Shown here piece by piece: positions 1-5,406 of a DNA stretch of 36,127 nucleotides (positions are counted from its first letter, which is position 1; every line of letters begins with the position of its first letter). The DNA is from an uncultured Prevotellaceae bacterium (GTDB lineage: Bacteria > Bacteroidota > Bacteroidia > Bacteroidales > Bacteroidaceae). The notes under the pieces were generated by a model. It made no database searches. It was not told the DNA's origin and was given only the letters and a program-made list of their open reading frames with translations. The position numbers and the translations under genes are program-made. The stretch is from contig CALAEY010000020.1 of NCBI GenBank assembly GCA_937891085.1, positions 1 through 36,127 on the forward strand, given 5' to 3'.

Positions 1-51
1 TCTTTGTGCGGAGATTTGATGAAGGAACTTGCCGATAGGCGCAAAATTTAA
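1..51 (+). CDS. C-terminal tail of an unidentified gene (partial)
   Basis: An open frame enters from the left edge and ends with TAA at 49-51, giving a 16-residue tail (SLCGDLMKELADRRKI). It ends 5 bases before the Fic start codon, so the two are probably in one transcript. Too little is present to name a family. Confidence 0.4.
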   Translation, partial: SLCGDLMKELADRRKI

Positions 52-56
52 ATGCT

Positions 57-938
57 ATGGAGTATATATCAGTCAGCCAATATGCCGAAAAATACGGTAT
101 AAGTGAGCGCACCGCTCGCAACTACTGCGCCACAGGAAAGATCGAAGGAGCGTTCCTGACAGGTAAGACATGGAATATCCCTATGGATGCCGAATTGCCT
201 CAGAAGCAGAAAGCACCATTCAGCCCTATACTCCAGCGCCTGAAAGAAGAAAAGGAAAGTCGGCAGAAAGGTGGCATTTACCACCGCACACAGATAGATC
301 TGACCTACAGCTCCAACCATATAGAAGGCAGTAGGCTGACTAAGGAACAGACTCGCTTCATCTTTGAGACTAACACACTGGCCATCACTACCGAGAATAC
401 CCACATCGATGATATCATGGAGACTGTCAATCACTTCCGCTGCATCGACTATATCATTGATCATGTCACAGACAAAATCACTGAGGCTCACATCAAGCAT
501 CTGCACCTGTTGCTGAAAACCAACACTTCAGACAGCCAGAAGCCATGGTTCGCCGTGGGTGATTATAAGAGATTGGCCAATGAAGTTGGCGATATGGAAA
601 CGGTTCAGCCACAGGACGTACACAAGGCAATGAAAGGCTTATTGAAGGAATATAACACGCCGAGAGAGATGACTCTTGATGACATACTGGATTTTCACGT
701 CCAGTTTGAGCGCATCCATCCATTCCAGGATGGCAATGGCCGTATCGGACGCCTGCTGATGTTCCGGCAATGTCTTCAGACCAAGACGGTGCCATTCATC
801 ATAACGGAAGACTTGCGATTCTTCTATTACCGTGGCCTGCAGGAATGGGGACATATCAACGGCTATCTGCGTGACACATGCCTTTCTGCACAGGATAACT
901 ACAAAGCTTTTCTTGACTACTTCCAGATAAAATACTGA
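57..938 (+). CDS. Fic family protein with N-terminal helix-turn-helix
   Basis: Fic-domain enzymes usually transfer AMP from ATP to a hydroxyl side chain of a target protein. The complete core motif HPFQDGNGRIGR lies at residues 221-232, with the catalytic His at 221 and the phosphate-binding GNGR loop following. An inhibitory-helix motif of the form (S/T)xxxE(G/N) is visible at residues 86-91 (SNHIEG), on the N-terminal side of the Fic core, so the enzyme should be self-inhibited in cis. Residues 1-45 resemble a MerR/excisionase-type winged helix (SVSQYAEKYGISERTARNYC), so it may also bind DNA. The length of 293 aa fits cytoplasmic Fic/DOC-like proteins. The start lies 5 bases after the preceding stop codon. 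No antitoxin-like gene is adjacent. Target unknown. Confidence 0.93.
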   Translation: MEYISVSQYAEKYGISERTARNYCATGKIEGAFLTGKTWNIPMDAELPQKQKAPFSPILQRLKEEKESRQKGGIYHRTQIDLTYSSNHIEGSRLTKEQTRFIFETNTLAITTENTHIDDIMETVNHFRCIDYIIDHVTDKITEAHIKHLHLLLKTNTSDSQKPWFAVGDYKRLANEVGDMETVQPQDVHKAMKGLLKEYNTPREMTLDDILDFHVQFERIHPFQDGNGRIGRLLMFRQCLQTKTVPFIITEDLRFFYYRGLQEWGHINGYLRDTCLSAQDNYKAFLDYFQIKY

Positions 939-1057
939 CCTGCCTTCTCCGCATCAGATTCTACCCACAATAACAAATAGGTTGCGAAATAACCTAAAAA
1001 GGCTCCACCTGCAATTATGCAGAGTAGAGCCAGCAATGAATTTAGTATTATGTTCAT
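917..1057 (-). CDS. Small single-span membrane protein (46 aa), hypothetical
   Basis: A short ORF starts with ATG at 1057 and ends with TAG at 917, overlapping the 3' end of the Fic gene by 22 bases on the opposite strand. Residues 1-31 form one hydrophobic helix containing GGAFLGYFATYLLLW, followed by a short charged tail (ESDAEKAGQYFIWK). That pattern is typical of real small membrane proteins. A -7-like box facing this way lies in the inverted repeat at 1076-1098. Against it: the region also contains short hairpins that could serve the Fic gene as a terminator, and I recognise no family. Confidence 0.45.
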   Translation of the reverse strand: MNIILNSLLALLCIIAGGAFLGYFATYLLLWVESDAEKAGQYFIWK

Positions 1058-1075
1058 AATTCTTATTTTTTTTAA

Positions 1076-1127
1076 GCAAAGAATAGTAATCTTTCTGGAT
1101 TTCTCCGGAAAGATTTACTATCTTTGC
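1076..1127. repeat. Imperfect 23-base inverted repeat carrying two divergent -7 boxes
   Basis: The arms 1076-1098 and 1105-1127 pair over 23 bases, with single-base bulges and a mismatch, around a 6-base spacer. Each arm ends in an element close to the Bacteroidetes -7 consensus TAnnTTTG, read outward: TATCTTTG on the plus strand (1119-1126) and a one-base-longer TATTCTTTG on the minus strand. It separates the small minus-strand ORF from a small plus-strand ORF. It could be a divergent promoter and operator, or a hairpin. Confidence 0.6.
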
Positions 1128-1130
1128 AAT

Positions 1131-1295
1131 ATGGAATTATCCATTACTCCTGAGTTTATACTCGCTGTTACCGTTCTCTTAGGTGCAGTTAGGGAGATAG
1201 CCAGTAGCTCTTTAGACTTTTTAGACTATAAATCTTTAAAATTGGAGGTTAATATGAACTGTAATCCGAAAAATCAGATGAGGAACTCCACGTAG
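1131..1295 (+). CDS. Possible small ORF (54 aa), low support
   Basis: An ATG at 1131 follows a TATCTTTG -7 box (1119-1126) by only 4 bases, so a transcript from it would be nearly leaderless. The peptide begins MELSITPEFILAVTVLLGA, has one moderately hydrophobic stretch, and its last residues run antisense into the end of the ATPase gene at 1274. No family is recognised. It may be a remnant, or chance coding downstream of a promoter. Confidence 0.2.
   Translation: MELSITPEFILAVTVLLGAVREIASSSLDFLDYKSLKLEVNMNCNPKNQMRNST
1261..1273 (+). repeat. Direct repeat GTAATCCGAAAAA, copy 1
   Basis: This 13-base sequence directly abuts the stop codon of the ATPase gene (1274-1276, minus strand). An identical copy in the same orientation lies at 2471-2483, just beyond the ATPase promoter, so the pair brackets the gene and its promoter. 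Confidence 0.7.
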
Positions 1296-2401
1296 TTTTC
1301 TGGAGTGACGATCGTCGCGGATGATACTGAATATGACTCCATGAAAGACTTAGGAATGCTGGTGTTTGCCTTACTTGGATTCCACTTCATCTCAAAAACG
1401 TCAAAGACCCCATCTGCTTCCTCGATATAGTCTATCTCCTGCTGTGACTTTGTACGCCAGAAGTAGCAATTGCAAAAATAATGCCGATAATGATTGTATT
1501 TTATACGCTCAGAAATAAAGAAATTCTCCCATAGAGCTCCCATGTCGTTGCGCATATCCGATGAAGCAAATTGCTGTATCACCGCATTACGCACGCCATT
1601 GTCATAAAAATAGATTTTCTTGGATTTCTTTAATTCGTTGCGGAGGTTTCTGCTTAGTCCATTTAGTCGGAAGATAACAAAACATTTTTCAAGCAGCTCA
1701 ATATATCTCTCCACAGTCTTACTATCAGTGCCTATCGTTTGTGCCAACTCGTTGTACGACACCTCCGAGCCTACCTGAAATGCCAAAGCACGCAGCAGCT
1801 TGTCCAGCACATCAGGCTTACGCAGATTATCAGTTGCCAAGATGTCTTTATACAGATAGCTGTCTGTTAACATCCGAAGAAGTTCCTTCGGGTCACTTTC
1901 ATGATTAAGTATGTCTGGATAAGAGCCATAGATAAGCCTTGACTCCAGACGTTTCCTTACTTCTAAAAAGCCCTCTGTCTGATATATCTCTGCTGTTGAT
2001 ATAGGGAACATTTGATACTCAAATTTTCTTCCTGTCAAAGGCTCGTTCAATTGATTTCTTAATTCGAACGCAGACGACCCTGTGGCAATAACCTGTATAT
2101 TCGGGATATTGTCAACCATCAGTTTCAGTGTCAAACCAATATTGTCAATTTTCTGAGCCTCGTCTATGACTATCAGTCTTTGGGCACCCACCACCATTTG
2201 AAGGTCCTTTAAATTGCGATTAGTGAGGATGGCTGCTGTCTGTGGCTCGTCACAATTCAGATAGAGGGCTCTCTCAATATCATCATTGATGATAGTTTTG
2301 AGCAGAGTGGTCTTGCCTACCTGTCTCGCTCCAAGAAGAATAATAGCTTTCCCCCTGAAACATCTATCAAGAATATCCTGTTGCAGTATTCGCTTAAACA
2401 T
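1274..2401 (-). CDS. AAA-type ATPase with C-terminal DUF4143 / PD-(D/E)XK-like domain
   Basis: P-loop ATPase of the AAA_14 + DUF4143 architecture, common in bacteria and archaea and of unknown cellular role. Visible are Walker A GARQVGKTT (residues 24-32), Walker B LIVIDEAQ (76-83) and a sensor-like ATGSSAFEL (106-114). The middle is a winged-helix-like region (YNELAQTIGTDSKTVERYI). The C-terminus carries a nuclease-like signature, FWRT..QEIDYIEE...DVFEMKW, close to PD-(D/E)XK folds. I choose the ATG at 2401 (375 aa) over the longer frame from 2458, because a good promoter (2428-2458) would place the transcription start between them. The gene and promoter are bracketed by a 13-base direct repeat. 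It is convergent with the Fic-side sequences and has no partner gene. Confidence 0.9.
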   Translation of the reverse strand: MFKRILQQDILDRCFRGKAIILLGARQVGKTTLLKTIINDDIERALYLNCDEPQTAAILTNRNLKDLQMVVGAQRLIVIDEAQKIDNIGLTLKLMVDNIPNIQVIATGSSAFELRNQLNEPLTGRKFEYQMFPISTAEIYQTEGFLEVRKRLESRLIYGSYPDILNHESDPKELLRMLTDSYLYKDILATDNLRKPDVLDKLLRALAFQVGSEVSYNELAQTIGTDSKTVERYIELLEKCFVIFRLNGLSRNLRNELKKSKKIYFYDNGVRNAVIQQFASSDMRNDMGALWENFFISERIKYNHYRHYFCNCYFWRTKSQQEIDYIEEADGVFDVFEMKWNPSKANTSIPKSFMESYSVSSATIVTPENYVEFLI

Positions 2402-2427
2402 AAGACTTATATCATAAAAGTTCTGGG

Positions 2428-2458
2428 CAAAGATAACTATTGTATTGCGATTATGCAA
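2428..2458 (-). promoter_or_regulatory. Promoter of the DUF4143 ATPase gene
   Basis: On the minus strand a -33-like TTG (2456-2458) is followed after 20 bases by TATCTTTG (2428-2435), matching the Bacteroidetes promoter consensus. It ends 26 bases before the chosen ATG. Confidence 0.7.
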
Positions 2459-2465
2459 CTTTTTT

Positions 2466-2509
2466 GGAACGTAATCCGAAAAAGTATGGCTTTTTTTGGA
2501 TTACGTTCC
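2466..2509. repeat. Perfect 12-base inverted repeat upstream of the ATPase
   Basis: GGAACGTAATCC (2466-2477) is repeated in inverse as GGATTACGTTCC (2498-2509), and flanking A- and T-runs extend the pairing. The left arm contains the direct repeat that also occurs at the ATPase stop codon. It may be the end of an inserted cassette, an operator or a terminator. Confidence 0.7.
2471..2483 (+). repeat. Direct repeat GTAATCCGAAAAA, copy 2
   Basis: Identical to 1261-1273 and in the same orientation. This copy sits inside the left arm of the 12-base inverted repeat, upstream of the ATPase promoter. Confidence 0.7.
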
Positions 2510-2654
2510 CCAAAAAGCAAGAAATGGCTGGATCCCATCTTTACGTCCGCCTATTGAGAGAACATCAGATGGTACATATAGTATCTTCATCGATGCTGAT
2601 GATTTGGATTATCTGGTTACTGGTACTGGTGATATTGTAGAAGAGGCCAAATAA
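2475..2654 (+). pseudogene. 5'-truncated gene remnant (about 59 codons)
   Basis: The frame ending TAA at 2652-2654 reads like the C-terminus of a real protein: a proline-rich turn (GWIPSLRPPIER), then TSDGTYSIFIDADDLDY and GDIVEEAK. It has no ATG start and is closed upstream by a stop at 2472-2474, inside the palindrome. The likely reading is that the 5' part was lost when the ATPase and its flanking repeats arrived. The family is not recognised. A plus-strand ORF in another frame (about 2440-2640) is the alternative, but its composition is less protein-like. Confidence 0.4.
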
Positions 2655-2658
2655 CTGA

Positions 2659-2685
2659 CACTAACTGGCACTAACCTACACTAAC
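2659..2685 (+). promoter_or_regulatory. Three CACTAAC boxes at exact 10-base spacing (candidate operator)
   Basis: CACTAAC occurs at 2659-2665, 2669-2675 and 2679-2685, i.e. one helical turn apart, beginning 4 bases after the remnant's stop codon and ending 25 bases before the -7 box of the HU gene. The position and phasing suggest a regulator-binding site for the HU / smalltalk / amidase cassette. Confidence 0.45.
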
Positions 2686-2710
2686 AGGAAGGTGCCTTTA
2701 TAGTATGTAG

Positions 2711-2718
2711 TAACTTTG
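2711..2718 (+). promoter_or_regulatory. -7 element of the HU-family gene
   Basis: TAACTTTG matches TAnnTTTG. No clear TTTG -33 box stands at the usual distance, where the region next to the CACTAAC boxes lies instead, so transcription may need an activator. Confidence 0.55.
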
Positions 2719-2775
2719 CATTGTCAATGAGAATCATTGATGGGACTTGGAAATCATGGACAGCGCGCAGCCTAA

Positions 2776-2803
2776 TTTTCAATTCTCAATTGTCAATTTT
2801 CAA
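2776..2803 (+). repeat. TTNTCAA heptad array (4 units) upstream of the HU start
   Basis: Four 7-base units (TTTTCAA, TTCTCAA, TTGTCAA, TTTTCAA) end 10 bases before the ATG at 2814. The same family, read in the same sense relative to the gene, recurs in the signal-peptide coding region of the DUF3868 gene at 35486-35548. Confidence 0.75.
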
Positions 2804-2813
2804 TTTAAAAGAA

Positions 2814-3389
2814 ATGCCGATTTTAATTAAGGTTTACGAGAACAAGATCAAGAACTCTGCGGCCTATGGCCGTTACTTCGGTCGTGTGGTTTCAACCAAG
2901 ACCATGACCTATCAGGAACTCTGCAAGCATGTGTCTGAACACAACTCAGTCTATGGCCCTGACGTCTGTCTGGGCGTGGCCAACAAGCTGCAGACCTGTA
3001 TCCTGGAACAACTGCTGGAAGGCAAGAAGGTGCAGTTCGGTGAGCTGGGTACGTTCTACCTCTCGGTGAAGAGCACCAGCGTGGAGAACCCAGAGGACTA
3101 CAACCTGGGTGTGAACATCAAGGGACTGTTCCTCTGCTTCGCTCCCTCTCGCACAGACGTGAGCAACCTCTCTTCTAAGATGCTGAAGGAGAAAGCCACC
3201 TTCATGAACGTGAAGGATCTCATCGAGAGCAAGAAGAAAAAGACCAATGATGCCGCTACCGATGAGGACAGCACTGGTACCAATCCATCTACCCCAACAA
3301 GCACAGACACTGGCTCGACAGAGACAGGTGGAGAGAACACTGGTGGCTCTGGAGGTGAAAGCACTGGAGGCGATAGTGGCATAGGCTAA
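2814..3389 (+). CDS. HU family DNA-binding protein, Bacteroidetes histone-like type
   Basis: A 191-residue protein of the long HU-like family that is common in Bacteroidales. The DNA-binding core occupies roughly residues 1-130, with recognisable stretches VYENKIKNSAAYGRYFGRV near the start and LLEGKKVQFGELGTFYLSV in the middle. The latter corresponds to the HU segment G..V...GFG.F. The rest is a lysine-rich linker followed by a low-complexity Ser/Thr/Gly/Asp tail, typical of this family. The start at 2814 is the first ATG consistent with the family N-terminus (MPILIKVYE). It lies upstream of a smalltalk gene and an amidase, a recurring three-gene order in Bacteroidales genomes. Its cellular role there is not established. 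Confidence 0.88.
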   Translation: MPILIKVYENKIKNSAAYGRYFGRVVSTKTMTYQELCKHVSEHNSVYGPDVCLGVANKLQTCILEQLLEGKKVQFGELGTFYLSVKSTSVENPEDYNLGVNIKGLFLCFAPSRTDVSNLSSKMLKEKATFMNVKDLIESKKKKTNDAATDEDSTGTNPSTPTSTDTGSTETGGENTGGSGGESTGGDSGIG

Positions 3390-3408
3390 GCCCCACCTAA
3401 GGAGCTGA

Positions 3409-3541
3409 GTTGGCAGTGAGTGTCCGGAGGGATCAGCGAGGACACCAATGGGAGACTTTCTGTACACGACGTTACAAACAACTCCATGACACACGCGAAA
3501 CTGTCCTGTACGCGCCTTGCACTCACTGACCAACACTTTTT
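3409..3541 (+). ncRNA. Candidate structured RNA between HU and smalltalk genes
   Basis: A long-range stem pairs 3409-3422 (GTTGGCAGTGAGTG) with 3520-3534, with one bulge. It encloses at least one further perfect stem, GTGTCC/GGACAC (3420-3425 with 3440-3445; its first bases compete with the outer stem), and a possible CGCG/CGCG helix. A T-run follows immediately (3537-3541), as in a terminator or the end of a small RNA. No ORF here is convincing on either strand. The call rests on pairing alone. Confidence 0.35.
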
Positions 3542-3626
3542 ATAATGCAAAGATGCAATAATGCAATAATGCATAGATGCAAATATGCAAAAATTAAAAC
3601 ATTCAATAATTAAAACATTCAGAGTT

Positions 3627-3725
3627 ATGAACATCAAATGGAACACCATCAAGCAGATCCTTCAGGTAGTGGCCACCATCATCACCGCCATCCTTGGATC
3701 AATTGCCGTGCAGAGCTGCATGTGA
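3627..3725 (+). CDS. Smalltalk protein (32 aa)
   Basis: A tiny ORF with ATG at 3627 and TGA at 3723-3725: a polar start (MNIKWNTIKQ), one hydrophobic segment (ILQVVATIITAILGSIAV) and a short end, QSCM. The length, single transmembrane-like helix and place between an HU gene and an N-acetylmuramoyl-L-alanine amidase match the family named smalltalk in Bacteroidales annotation. The function is unknown; a membrane helix next to a cell-wall amidase invites comparison with a holin, but that is inference. The stop codon runs straight into a TTTAGAG heptad array. Confidence 0.85.
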   Translation: MNIKWNTIKQILQVVATIITAILGSIAVQSCM

Positions 3726-3809
3726 GTTTAGAGTTTAGAGTTTAGAGTTTAGAGCTTAGAGTTTAGAGTTTAGAGTTTAGAGCTTAGAGCTTAGAGCTTA
3801 GAGTTTAGG
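3725..3809 (+). repeat. TTTAGAG heptad array (about 12 units) after smalltalk
   Basis: Tandem 7-base units TTTAGAG / CTTAGAG begin at the smalltalk stop codon and end in a short palindrome (GGGC-cttca-GCCC, about 3808-3820). The orientation is sense with respect to the smalltalk gene. Confidence 0.9.
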
Positions 3810-3836
3810 GCCTTCAGCCCGACCTCATTTTTGGAG

Positions 3837-3940
3837 CGTTAAGAAAATCGTGAGCGTTTTCCGTTAAAAGCGCTGCACCAATTAGAGACCCGAAGGGGAT
3901 CGTCTTGCAGCGCTTAGGAAAACGTGAACGATTTTTAGCG
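3837..3940. repeat. Long imperfect inverted repeat (about 35-40 base arms)
   Basis: The left arm 3837-3877 and right arm 3906-3940 share CGCTGCA/TGCAGCG at the loop side, then GTTTTCC/GGAAAAC, then AATCG/CGATT and TTAA/TTAG toward the ends. The spacer of about 28 bases contains GACCCGAAGGGGATC. No ORF explains it. It could be a folded leader RNA for the amidase gene or a MITE-like element. Confidence 0.6.
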
Positions 3941-4043
3941 AAGAAATACAGTGCAAACCGAATGCAAAGTCAAGCTTGCTTGAGCTATGCTGAGGTGCAG
4001 CCTGTATTCTTGCAAAAAAAATGCAGTCGGGCAGCCTTTCTTG

Positions 4044-4075
4044 GTTCATTCTTTCCCCTGCGGGAAAGAATGAAC
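4044..4075. repeat. Perfect 14-base-pair hairpin upstream of the amidase
   Basis: GTTCATTCTTTCCC and its exact inverse GGGAAAGAATGAAC flank a 4-base loop. There is no T-run after it in either direction; an A-rich stretch leads directly to the amidase ATG 23 bases later. That fits a 5'-end stabiliser or regulatory hairpin better than a terminator. Confidence 0.7.
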
Positions 4076-4098
4076 GAACAAACAAACAAAGAAAAATA

Positions 4099-4524
4099 AT
4101 GAAAGAAATAAAACTAATAATAATCCACTGTTCCGCTACGAGAGCAAACCGACCATTCAGCACAGAATCTCTGATCGCCACAGGCCGTCAGAGATTCGGC
4201 CAACCCTCCTACCACTACTATGTAAGACAAAGTGGAGAAGTGGTGCAACTGCTCCCAGAACACGTACGTGGTGCCCACGCCAAAGGCTACAACAGCCTAT
4301 CCATAGGCATCTGCTACGAAGGAGGCCTAGACGCCCAGGGCCATCCTGCCGACACCCGTACAGAGGCGCAGAAAGCCGCCCTGCTGACCCTCTTGCAGGC
4401 ACTGAAGGAACGCTATCCAGCCGCCCGCATCATAGGACACAACGAGCTACCCCACGTAGCCAAAGCCTGCCCCTGCTTCCTCGCCTCCGCAGCCTACGCT
4501 GCCCTGCAGCCAGGACATAGGTAG
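4099..4524 (+). CDS. N-acetylmuramoyl-L-alanine amidase (Amidase_2/PGRP fold)
   Basis: Zinc amidase that cuts the bond between N-acetylmuramic acid and L-alanine in peptidoglycan. The 141-residue protein is essentially the catalytic domain alone. The first zinc ligand is the His of IIIHCSAT near residue 10. The middle region has YHYYV and GAHAKGYNSLSIGICYEGG, and the C-terminal zinc ligands come from GHNELPHVAKACPCF. There is no classical signal peptide, so export or release may need another factor. I chose the ATG at 4099 because the longer frame would translate through the perfect hairpin at 4044-4075. It is the last gene of the HU / smalltalk / amidase cassette and is followed by a strong terminator. 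Confidence 0.92.
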   Translation: MKEIKLIIIHCSATRANRPFSTESLIATGRQRFGQPSYHYYVRQSGEVVQLLPEHVRGAHAKGYNSLSIGICYEGGLDAQGHPADTRTEAQKAALLTLLQALKERYPAARIIGHNELPHVAKACPCFLASAAYAALQPGHR

Positions 4525-4564
4525 TGAAAGACAACGGAAAAGAAGAACTCTTTGCTTTATTATG

Positions 4565-4613
4565 ATATCACTAGTGTTTGAAAAAATCTCCAGACACTAG
4601 TGATATTATTTTT
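4565..4613 (+). terminator. Rho-independent terminator after the amidase
   Basis: A perfect 13-base stem (ATATCACTAGTGT, 4565-4577, with its inverse 4594-4606) is followed by TATTTTT. Confidence 0.85.
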
Positions 4614-4623
4614 GTTATGATAA

Positions 4624-4670
4624 AATAATTCACAAGTTTGCGAATTATTCGATTTATATGCTTATCTTTG
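4624..4670 (+). promoter_or_regulatory. HigBA promoter with overlapping inverted-repeat operator
   Basis: TATCTTTG (4663-4670) is the -7 element. Upstream, AATAATTC (4624-4631) and GAATTATT (4642-4649) form a perfect 8-base inverted repeat over the expected -33 region. HigA antitoxins typically bind such palindromes to repress their own operon. Confidence 0.7.
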
Positions 4671-4690
4671 CAAATGAAATACGATAAACT

Positions 4691-5008
4691 ATGAATATAC
4701 AATTTGACAACCGAGCTTTAGAAGAACTCTATTATCACGGCAAAACTACTGGTAATCAGTATCGTAGATTGTCTAAAGACATCATAAAGCAGTATGTTAA
4801 GGTAGTTAATTATTTGAAAGCTGCACGACGAATAGAAGATTTATTCTTTATCAAATCATTGCATTACGAGAAAAAGAAAGGTGATTTGAAAGGGGCAGAT
4901 GTGGTATGGATAAACAATCAATATAGGTTGTTATTCAGTAGTTCGCCTGATGAAGAAGGTATAATAGTAAATGCATTATTGTTTGAAATATCTAAGCATT
5001 ATGAATAA
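4691..5008 (+). CDS. higB: HigB-like (RelE superfamily) mRNA interferase toxin
   Basis: A 105-residue basic protein with the RelE/HigB pattern: an N-terminal helical part (LEELYYHGKTTGNQYRRLSKDIIKQYVKVVNYLKAA), then a beta part (FFIKSLHYEKKKGDLKG..VVWINNQYRLLFSS). Family members cleave mRNA, usually on translating ribosomes. The toxin-first order, with the antitoxin start overlapping the toxin stop by 8 bases, is the usual higBA arrangement. The family call rests on the order, the size and the R(L/I)LF-type end of the beta sheet. Confidence 0.88.
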   Translation: MNIQFDNRALEELYYHGKTTGNQYRRLSKDIIKQYVKVVNYLKAARRIEDLFFIKSLHYEKKKGDLKGADVVWINNQYRLLFSSSPDEEGIIVNALLFEISKHYE

Positions 5009-5360
5009 GAAGATAACTCCATTTGTATCAACTCATCCCGGAGAATTGATTAGGGATGAATTAAGAGAGAGAAAAATGACCCAGAAGCATTTGGCAGAGC
5101 TATCTGGTATTAAGCCTTCCGTGCTTAGCGAAACCATCAATGGCAAGCGCTCTTTGTCGCTTAATGTCGCTATGGCATTGGAGAAATCTCTTGGGATTCC
5201 AGCAGATTACTGGATGAATCTTCAGACTCAATACGATTTGGATACGTCTGACAGTAACAGAGCTAGTAATCAATGTGAGACTGTGGCTGTGACAATTCCA
5301 ATCAAAGACAGAAATCTATTGAGAGAGATTGCCCGAAAATTTGGTTGGGCTTGTCTGTAG
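5001..5360 (+). CDS. higA: HigA-like antitoxin (HTH_XRE, VapI type)
   Basis: A 119-residue helix-turn-helix protein. The HigA/VapI signature is clear: THPGELIRDELRERKMTQ, then KHLAELSGIKPSVLSETINGKR, then LSLNVAMALEKSLGIPADYW. It should neutralise HigB and repress the operon through the palindrome at 4624-4649. The ATG at 5001 overlaps the end of higB; a longer frame starting at 4971 would lie wholly inside higB. A terminator follows after 11 bases. Confidence 0.93.
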   Translation: MNKKITPFVSTHPGELIRDELRERKMTQKHLAELSGIKPSVLSETINGKRSLSLNVAMALEKSLGIPADYWMNLQTQYDLDTSDSNRASNQCETVAVTIPIKDRNLLREIARKFGWACL

Positions 5361-5371
5361 TATATTACAAG

Positions 5372-5401
5372 AATCCCCGTGCAGAAACTTGCACGGGGAT
5401 T
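5372..5401. terminator. Bidirectional terminator hairpin, copy 1
   Basis: AATCCCCGTGCA (5372-5383) pairs perfectly with its inverse 5390-5401, with T/A-rich flanks on both sides. It separates convergent higA and hicB. The same 12-base stem recurs at 6105-6132 on the other side of hicAB. Confidence 0.85.
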
Positions 5402-5406
5402 TCTAT

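Noticed and set aside
2946..3536. 196-codon minus-strand frame over the HU gene
   Set aside because: Antisense to a clear HU-family coding sequence, low complexity, no start signals.
3725..3809. CRISPR array
   Set aside because: The repeats are 7 bases in direct tandem without spacers, and no cas genes are present.
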